Positions 58,174 to 64,000 of a stretch of DNA of 64,000 nucleotides are shown here, in pieces. A program made the translations under genes and the position numbers. Source of the DNA: Paenibacillus sp. FSL H8-0548 (GTDB lineage Bacteria > Bacillota > Bacilli > Paenibacillales > Paenibacillaceae). The stretch spans positions 1,693,501 to 1,757,500 of the forward strand of contig NZ_CP152049.1 of assembly GCF_038630985.1 (NCBI RefSeq), read 5' to 3'. The notes under the pieces are model-generated. The model saw only the letters and a list, made by a program, of their open reading frames with translations. It made no database searches and had not been told where the DNA came from. How positions within the stretch are numbered: the stretch's first letter is position 1; every line of letters begins with the position of its first letter.

Positions 58174-59727
58174 GTGAAAACAAAAATAATGAAGTCTATG
58201 TTTACTTCGTTGCTTGCAGCTGGCTTATTGCTTGCTCCATTGCAAGGACTTGGCAACAGTACTGTTGCTGCAGCGAGTGCTGCAAACACGGCGGTTGCGT
58301 CCTCTGCTCAGCAATTACAAGTAATCGTTGATGGCAAGAAGCTTTCACTCTCCGCAGCGGCTTATGCAGAGAAAGGAGTTACCTTTGTTCCAATGCGTGA
58401 TATTTTCACTGCTTTAGGAGCTTCTGTAACTTGGGAGAGTAAGACGGAAACGATAATCGGTCGTAAAGGAAATCAAACAATTTCTCTTAAAGTAGGCAGC
58501 AAACAAGCGGTTATCAATGGAAAAACAGTTAAGCTTGATGCGGCAGCCGTCGTACGTGGCGGGGTAACCTTTGTTCCTGTTCGCTTTATTTCCGAAGCGT
58601 TGAATGCGAATGTGAAATGGGACAGCGCCGTAAATGCAGTGAGAATCACTTCTGTAGAAGCTGCGCAACAGTTGGAGTATGATGCGTGGCTGAAGGAGCA
58701 GGCGAATCGGCCTACGTATTCGAGCAAAGAAATCGTTGATAAATATGATCGAAGCATCGTCCTTATTATGACGAATCGTGCACAGGGCAGTGGCATTGTT
58801 ATTGGTGATAATCTGATTCTTACAAATTATCATGTCATTGCGGATGCAGCGTCGGCAACTGCACATACGATTAGCGGCAATGTGTTGAATATAGCTGGGG
58901 TTGTTAGCTTTGATGAGGATGCTGATTTGGCTATTATCAAAACTCAAACAGCAACCAATCTGCCTGCGATTGAGCTGGGCTATGGCTTTAGTTCCTATAA
59001 AGGCAGTAGAGTTATCGCAATTGGAAGTCCGTTAGGGCTGCAAAATACGGTATCAGATGGTCTAATCAGCAATATTACTTATGAGGATAGTATTCGGTAT
59101 ATCCAGACGAGCGCGCCTATTGATCACGGCAGCTCCGGAGGCGCCTTGTTTAACGAGTACGGTGATCTAGTAGGGATAACAACACTAGGCTACCCGAATA
59201 CGAATGCGGATCTGAATTTTGCGGTATCCGTTATTCATGCAGCAAGTCTGAGCAGCGAAGTGACGAATGAAGCTATAGCTGCGGCAAAATTTTTGCCGTC
59301 GAGTCTTCCAGACACGCTGGTTGGCGCTCCATTGTCTGATATTGAGCAGTTGCTTAAGGATGAATATTCCGCTTTGTCGACAACAGAGGGGACGGCTGAA
59401 TTCACTAAATGGGAAGCGAAGCGTGATTCCTCGGGATGGCTTGTTCTGACAGCTGATATTGACCCGTTGTTCTATATGTATTATGGTCCTGCGACAGCAC
59501 AGGAGCTTCGGATGTGGGCAATTAACTTAGGGTATGAGTTCCACGCTCTACTGCCAGAGGATAAAGTTCAGGTTGTTATTTCGTTCCAGCGCGACTACGG
59601 ATTTGAGCCGCGCGGCTTTGCAGCAGGCGAGGTTACGAACCTGGGCAATGAAAAATGGCGCGTTCGTTATCCGGTTATTGATATGCAGCTTAAGAACGAG
59701 CTGTTAATTAAGGTGAGAACACAATAG
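58174..59727 (+). CDS. Secreted trypsin-like serine protease with copper-amine-oxidase-like domain
   Basis: A 517-residue exported protein. The signal peptide covers residues 1-35 (ending VAAASA). A tandem copper amine oxidase N-terminal-type stalk domain covers about 48-165 (GVTFVPMRDIFTALGASVTW and GVTFVPVRFISEALNANVKW). The S1/HtrA-type protease follows, with catalytic His220, Asp251 and Ser321 (DHGSSGGALFNEYGDLVGI). There is no PDZ domain; the last 120 residues are unassigned. Start GTG 58174 follows GGAGG. This stalk domain is common on Paenibacillus surface proteins. Confidence 0.88.
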   Translation: MKTKIMKSMFTSLLAAGLLLAPLQGLGNSTVAAASAANTAVASSAQQLQVIVDGKKLSLSAAAYAEKGVTFVPMRDIFTALGASVTWESKTETIIGRKGNQTISLKVGSKQAVINGKTVKLDAAAVVRGGVTFVPVRFISEALNANVKWDSAVNAVRITSVEAAQQLEYDAWLKEQANRPTYSSKEIVDKYDRSIVLIMTNRAQGSGIVIGDNLILTNYHVIADAASATAHTISGNVLNIAGVVSFDEDADLAIIKTQTATNLPAIELGYGFSSYKGSRVIAIGSPLGLQNTVSDGLISNITYEDSIRYIQTSAPIDHGSSGGALFNEYGDLVGITTLGYPNTNADLNFAVSVIHAASLSSEVTNEAIAAAKFLPSSLPDTLVGAPLSDIEQLLKDEYSALSTTEGTAEFTKWEAKRDSSGWLVLTADIDPLFYMYYGPATAQELRMWAINLGYEFHALLPEDKVQVVISFQRDYGFEPRGFAAGEVTNLGNEKWRVRYPVIDMQLKNELLIKVRTQ

Positions 59728-59739
59728 AGGATTTTTGGG

Positions 59740-59791
59740 GAGGTATTCTGCTGCTGCGTGATGCGGCAGGTAATGCCTCTTCTTTTTTTTG
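59740..59791 (+). terminator. Terminator after the serine protease gene
   Basis: gaggtatt and ctgctgc pair with gcggcag and gtaatgcctc, with G-T pairs, then a long T-rich run. Confidence 0.75.
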
Positions 59792-59898
59792 TTTTTTTTC
59801 TGTACAATAGAAGGCATCTTGCTGTGTGTGCTAGTAGTTTTTCGGAAAATGGGAATGAGCACAGGATAGGCAAATGCTTAAGTTAGAGAGGTTATGTT

Positions 59899-61791
59899 AT
59901 GAAGGTTGTACTGTCTACATTAAATGCAAAGTTTATACACACTTCGCTTGCGCTGCGCTGCTTGAAGGCGTTTAGCGGCGACCGATTTGATATTGATATT
60001 GCGGAGTATACAATTAAGGACCCCGTCATGAATATCGTTTCGGATATTTTTTCGCGGAAGCCGGACGTAGTAGGGTTCTCCTGCTACATTTGGAACATCG
60101 AGGAAACGATTACGGTTATTAATATGCTGCGCAAAATCATGCCTGAAATTAAAATTATTCTTGGCGGTCCAGAAGTCAGCTATGATATGGACTATTGGAT
60201 GGATCGCATACAAGAGGTTGATTTTATTGTGGTAGGGGAAGGCGAAGAGACCTTCCACCATTTGCTTACGGAAATTGAAGGAGATCACAAATACCATATG
60301 GTATTTGGGGTCACCTATCGGAAGCAGCGCGAGGATCGTGTGGAGGTGCTGATCAATCCCCCACGTCCGAAGCTGAATTTGAATGAGCTGCCATCGCCGC
60401 ATCGCTTTGAAGAGGATATTCCTCACTTGGGCAGTCGAGTCGTCTATTTCGAAACGAGCCGAGGATGTCCGTTTAGCTGTCAGTTTTGTTTATCGAGCAT
60501 CGAGGTCGGCGTCCGCTACTATGATATCGAGAAGACGAAGGCGGATATCTTGTATCTGATTGATAAAGGTGCGAAGCTGATTAAGTTCGTCGATCGAACT
60601 TTCAACATTAAACGTGACTACGCGCTTGAAATTTTTGAGTTTTTGATCAAGAATCATCAAGGCTGCGTCTTTCAATTTGAGATTACAGCAGATATTATGC
60701 GTCCAGAGGTGCTTGATTATTTGGCAGAGAACGCTCCTGCAGGCATCTTCCGTTTTGAAATTGGCGTCCAGTCCACGAATGATCCAACGAATGAAGCGGT
60801 GCAGCGACGTCAAAATTGGATGAAGCTGGTGCGCACCGTTATGAAGGTGAAAAACTCTCAAAAAATCGATCAGCATCTCGATTTGATTGCTGGATTACCT
60901 CTGGAGAACTATGATACGTTCCGCGGAACGTTTAACGATGTGTTCGAGCTTCGTCCCGAGGAGCTGCAGCTGGGCTTTCTCAAAATGTTGAGAGGCACTG
61001 GCCTTCGCCGTGAAGCGGACAAATGGGGCTATATTTATATGGATCGATCACCCTACGAGATGCTGGGCAATGATCTCATGCCATTTGGAGATATTGTACG
61101 CATTAAACGGGTAGAGGACGTTCTGGAGAAATATTGGAATGCTCACCGAATGGACCATACGCTGCTTTATTTGGTAGATCGGGTGTTCACGTCGCCATTT
61201 GATTTCTTTCAAGCATTCGGGGATTTCTGGGAGCGCAGCGGATGGCAGAAGATCGGCCATCAGCTTGAGGATCTGTACTCTCGTCTCTGGGCTTTTCTGG
61301 AGTCGCTGCCGTTGTCAGGAGAAAAGTCGATCGGTTCCTTGCCTTTGGTGCAGGAGGAGTCGGACAAAACAGCTGCCTCACTTGATGTAGTGTTAGCTGT
61401 AGCTGGTTCTCGCTTAGATTTCGATGTCGTGCTTGGGCTTATGAAATATGATTACTTTCTTAATCATAATTACAAGCCGCGTAAAACATGGTGGTCATCT
61501 AAGATGGACAAGCCGATCTGGAGCGGATGGCTCCGCCACTTAGCGGATAAGCCAGCCGAGGTATCAGCGGAATTCGCAGCACTCGGCTTCGGTGAGAAGG
61601 AGCTGCATAAGCATGCCGTTATTGAGAGGCTGCCCTTCGATCTCGCAACGTTCCTCGCAACCGGCGAGGTGGTGAGAGAGCGTCATACGCTGCTTGTCGT
61701 ATTGTATGCATTGGAGGCAGGGAACTCGAAGCCGAAACCTCGTCCGTTCACGCTATCGATCGAAGTGGGCAGCGAAGTGCTTCAAAGCTAG
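59899..61791 (+). CDS. B12-binding radical SAM protein (DUF4080)
   Basis: A 630-residue enzyme. The N-terminal cobalamin-binding-like domain (1-140; GFSCYIWNIEETI, ILGGPEVSYD) is followed by a radical SAM domain with CPFSCQFC (Cys190, Cys194, Cys197 for the 4Fe-4S cluster). The C-terminal part (from about 420) is DUF4080. Such proteins may be anaerobic methyl- or methylthio-transferases; the substrate is unknown. ATG 59899 has AGAGAGG upstream. Confidence 0.9.
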   Translation: MKVVLSTLNAKFIHTSLALRCLKAFSGDRFDIDIAEYTIKDPVMNIVSDIFSRKPDVVGFSCYIWNIEETITVINMLRKIMPEIKIILGGPEVSYDMDYWMDRIQEVDFIVVGEGEETFHHLLTEIEGDHKYHMVFGVTYRKQREDRVEVLINPPRPKLNLNELPSPHRFEEDIPHLGSRVVYFETSRGCPFSCQFCLSSIEVGVRYYDIEKTKADILYLIDKGAKLIKFVDRTFNIKRDYALEIFEFLIKNHQGCVFQFEITADIMRPEVLDYLAENAPAGIFRFEIGVQSTNDPTNEAVQRRQNWMKLVRTVMKVKNSQKIDQHLDLIAGLPLENYDTFRGTFNDVFELRPEELQLGFLKMLRGTGLRREADKWGYIYMDRSPYEMLGNDLMPFGDIVRIKRVEDVLEKYWNAHRMDHTLLYLVDRVFTSPFDFFQAFGDFWERSGWQKIGHQLEDLYSRLWAFLESLPLSGEKSIGSLPLVQEESDKTAASLDVVLAVAGSRLDFDVVLGLMKYDYFLNHNYKPRKTWWSSKMDKPIWSGWLRHLADKPAEVSAEFAALGFGEKELHKHAVIERLPFDLATFLATGEVVRERHTLLVVLYALEAGNSKPKPRPFTLSIEVGSEVLQS

Positions 61792-61815
61792 CACAGCTTC
61801 ATCTGTTGAATATAC

Positions 61816-61863
61816 CAAAAAAACCTCCAGTACCACTTTTAAAGTGGGGCTGGAGGTTTTTCT
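61816..61863. terminator. Terminator between radical SAM gene and manA (convergent)
   Basis: aaaaacctccag and ctggaggttttt form a 12-bp stem with an inner ccac/gtgg pairing and A/T-rich flanks on both sides. Confidence 0.85.
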
Positions 61864-61871
61864 TAATGCAG

Positions 61872-62846
61872 TTATGCAGGAACGACGCTGCGAAGCACTG
61901 TCAGGCTGCCTGAGAGCTCATACTCACCTAAGCTGGCAGGGAGCAGGAAGCATTCGCCGGCTTTGATGGACTGTTCGCCATCGTTCCATTTCAACTGGCC
62001 TTCACCTGCTGCAACGACGAGAATAACGAAGCTCTCGAGCGAGGTGGATAGCTGCCAAGGAGCGGCTACGATTCCTTTTTCAACGATAAAATAAGGGGAT
62101 GTAGCGATGGTGAGCCACTCGCCAGCGACTGCGTTATCGGTTTTCATCCGCTGAGCGCCAGCGCCTTCATAGGCGATAACATTCAGCGAATCCTCGATAT
62201 GAAGCTCGCGCAGCTGACCGTCAAGGCCAGGACGATCGTAATCATGCAGGCGATACGTGGTATCGGAGTTCTGCTGGATTTCAGCGACAACGACGCCAGA
62301 GCATAGTGCGTGAACAGTTCCCGCCGGTATATAAAATGCATCTCCAGCCTCAACAGATACCTCCTGTAGCGTATCCATAATGTGGCCCTCAGCTATAGCA
62401 GATTCCATAGCGGCGCGGTCGATGCCGTCCTTCAGTCCATAAATGATTTTGGCGTCTGGCTTCGCATCAAGAATGTACCACATTTCTGTTTTGCCAAGCT
62501 CACCGGCAGGCAAGCCTTCGTAAACGTCAGTAGGATGTACTTGAATAGATAGGTCATCGTTGCAATCCAGCAATTTAATGAGAAGCGGGAAACGTCCGTT
62601 TTTCTCAGAAAAACCTTTTGTACCGAACCAGATGGGTCCGTACGTTTCACGAATTTCGTCGAGGCCGACACCTGTAAGCTCGCCGTTCATTACTTTCGTC
62701 GTACCATTCGGGTGGTCGCCAATCATCCAGCCTTCGCCTATGGAGCCTTCAGGCAGATCAAGACCGAAGCCTTCTAGCGCACGGCCTCCCCAAATTCGCT
62801 CTTTCATTTCTGGCTTGAACTGTAATGGATAAGGTTTTATAGTCAC
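61872..62846 (-). CDS. manA: Mannose-6-phosphate isomerase, class I
   Basis: A 324-residue cupin enzyme that interconverts mannose-6-phosphate and fructose-6-phosphate. It has KERIWGGRALEGFG, PLLIKLLDCNDDLSIQVHP (zinc-binding region), KTEMWYIL and AGTVHALCSGVVVAEIQQNS. The start GTG 62846 gives MTIKPYPLQF and has GGGAGAG at normal distance; ATG 62867 would place that site inside the gene. Length and motifs are those of the short Bacillus type. Confidence 0.9.
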   Translation of the reverse strand: MTIKPYPLQFKPEMKERIWGGRALEGFGLDLPEGSIGEGWMIGDHPNGTTKVMNGELTGVGLDEIRETYGPIWFGTKGFSEKNGRFPLLIKLLDCNDDLSIQVHPTDVYEGLPAGELGKTEMWYILDAKPDAKIIYGLKDGIDRAAMESAIAEGHIMDTLQEVSVEAGDAFYIPAGTVHALCSGVVVAEIQQNSDTTYRLHDYDRPGLDGQLRELHIEDSLNVIAYEGAGAQRMKTDNAVAGEWLTIATSPYFIVEKGIVAAPWQLSTSLESFVILVVAAGEGQLKWNDGEQSIKAGECFLLPASLGEYELSGSLTVLRSVVPA

Positions 62847-62926
62847 TTCGTATCTCTCCCATGTCAATAATATGTATTTAATCTAATTGTACCTATATTG
62901 AGTCCAAAAGCATAGCCTGCCCATTC

Positions 62927-63505
62927 TCAGCGCTTCTCCACAGCGATAAGATAAGGAGCTGCGATCCGCTGAGTCTGACGGTAAATGACCGTTTGCGCTG
63001 CTCCTTGAGGCAGCTGTGCTGCCCAGCTCTCAACGGAAGCAGCTTCCTCTGCGCCTCCCGGATGCCCCGGATACAACACAGCTGTTATAATGCCGCCTGG
63101 CCGGAGCAGAGAAAGAGCTGCGTTTAGCGCTGCAAGCGTTGTGACAGGCTCCGTTATAATGGTCAGATCGCTGCTTCCCGGCAAATATCCGAGATTGAAC
63201 ATAATCGCTGATACATGGCCTAAGACAGCCGGATCAACCGCCTTCGCCATTTCAGAGTGATTCTCTAACAGAAGCTGCAGCTTAGGCAGATGCTCCTTGG
63301 CGAGGGAGGAGAGACGCTCTTGTGTTCGATCGAGCGCTTCCTGTTGGATATCGAAAGCATACACAATGCCACTCGGACCGACCAGCTTCGCAAGTGCCAA
63401 TGTATCAACGCCTCCTCCAGCAGTTGCGTCAATGACGATATCACCAGGCGAGGTACGCTCGCTAACCCATTTGTGGGCCATGCTGAGCATGGATAGGAAG
63501 CCCAT
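62927..63505 (-). CDS. mnmM: tRNA mnm5s2U methyltransferase MnmM (YtqB)
   Basis: A 192-residue class I SAM methyltransferase. The SAM-binding motif I is VIDATAGGGVDTLALAKLV, motif II is IVYAFDIQQEALD, and the substrate region is MFNLGYLPGSSDLTIITEP, matching YtqB. YtqB/MnmM methylates the 5-aminomethyl group of tRNA wobble uridine in Bacillus. ATG 63505 follows AAAGGGGGAG. It lies directly after ytqA in the same direction. Confidence 0.88.
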   Translation of the reverse strand: MGFLSMLSMAHKWVSERTSPGDIVIDATAGGGVDTLALAKLVGPSGIVYAFDIQQEALDRTQERLSSLAKEHLPKLQLLLENHSEMAKAVDPAVLGHVSAIMFNLGYLPGSSDLTIITEPVTTLAALNAALSLLRPGGIITAVLYPGHPGGAEEAASVESWAAQLPQGAAQTVIYRQTQRIAAPYLIAVEKR

Positions 63506-63574
63506 AAAGCTCCCCCTTTCTGTTGAACATTCTATTATTCGGCATAGGAGCTGGATGCAGATTGCTCATCAGAC

Positions 63575-64000
63575 CTATGCCTCTGGCTGCCAAAGCTTGC
63601 CTTGCCAGGTGTTGCGACGTTTAAGCTCGTCATCGAAGGCGTTGAGCACTTCCCATTTCCTCAGGCTCCACATAGGCCCGATCAGCAGATCGCGTGGTGC
63701 GTCGCCAGTAAGCCGGTGGACGATCATTTTGGGCGGTAAAAATTCCAGGGTGTCGACAATTAGATTTACATACTCATCCTGTTCAAGGAATTGCAGCAGT
63801 CCAGCTTCATATTGACGCACCATTGGTGTTTTGCGCATGAGATGAAGCAGATGGATTTTGATGCCTTGTACGTCCATTTTAGCGACAGCGCGACCTGTAC
63901 CTAGCATCATTTCATGCGTTTCCTGCGGAAGTCCGTAAATGATGTGCGCACATACGCGAATGCCGCGCTCGCGCAAACGGCGAACAGCATCTTCATAGCA
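63575..64000 (-). CDS. ytqA: TIGR01212 radical SAM protein YtqA (partial, N-terminus beyond window)
   Basis: The last 141 codons of a protein that runs off the right edge. It has VCAHIIYGLPQETHEMML, GIKIHLLHLMRKTPMVRQYE and PPKMIVHRLTGDAPRDLLIG, typical of the YtqA/YhcC radical SAM family. The cysteine motif lies beyond the window. The adjacency to ytqB is as in Bacillus. Confidence 0.88.
   Translation of the reverse strand, partial: CYEDAVRRLRERGIRVCAHIIYGLPQETHEMMLGTGRAVAKMDVQGIKIHLLHLMRKTPMVRQYEAGLLQFLEQDEYVNLIVDTLEFLPPKMIVHRLTGDAPRDLLIGPMWSLRKWEVLNAFDDELKRRNTWQGKLWQPEA

Overview
The window is about 64 kb of a Paenibacillus-like Firmicute chromosome. The evidence is the style of the genes: LplB/LplC-type sugar permeases paired with a YesM/YesN-like two-component system, bacillithiol synthesis (bshB2 with yojF), the YwqA/YwqB pair, YtqA/YtqB, the DUF1450 and DUF1904 proteins, AGGAGG ribosome sites with many TTG and GTG starts, and strong hairpin-plus-T terminators. 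No rRNA, tRNA or prophage was seen. Most genes are core or metabolic, separated by intergenic stretches that hold repeats.

Layout. 1-9.3 kb: end of transketolase, ppnP, then an oligosaccharide uptake block (two permeases, lipoprotein, sensor kinase, AraC-type regulator, GH43-like glycosidase). 9.4-13.2 kb: DUF420 membrane protein, a beta-hydroxyacid dehydrogenase, pgi, a YigZ protein. 13.2-17.2 kb: sulfate ABC transporter behind a CymR-like operator. 17.3-25 kb: yojF-bshB2, an acyl-CoA dehydrogenase, small proteins, a class A penicillin-binding protein, and an Rrf2 regulator with a quinone-oxidoreductase-like gene sharing TAAC-N7-GTTA operators. 25-33 kb: tandem repeats, a decayed CRISPR remnant, ywqA/ywqB, an intact-looking type I-C-like CRISPR array with leader but no cas genes, an IS110-like fragment, the LemA/DUF2207 pair, and another CRISPR-repeat remnant.

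33-48.6 kb is a metal-homeostasis neighbourhood. It holds rpmE2 and fur (with a PerR-like box), then an operon of an AAA+ ATPase, a COG0523 metal GTPase and an unrecognised protein behind two Zur-like boxes. Next comes a FecBCD-type importer without its own ATPase behind another Zur-like box. Further on are a DUF1450 protein behind a perfect Fur box and a ferritin. I regard the Zur-type AAA+/GTPase/importer module as the best candidate for a poorly described system.

42.5-64 kb: MHYT-PAS-GGDEF-EAL and PAS-HD-GYP cyclic-di-GMP proteins, a HAD phosphatase, a Ctp protease, a UvrD-like helicase with a zinc-ribbon-like tail, a transporter/glycosyltransferase pair, a pseudouridine synthase, a secreted serine protease, a B12-binding radical SAM protein, manA, mnmM and the end of ytqA. 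A family of about 165-197 bp elements with terminal inverted repeats (MITE-like) occurs four times, at 20.6, 42.2, 49.1 and 49.3 kb. All functional calls are from reading the sequence; no database search was run.
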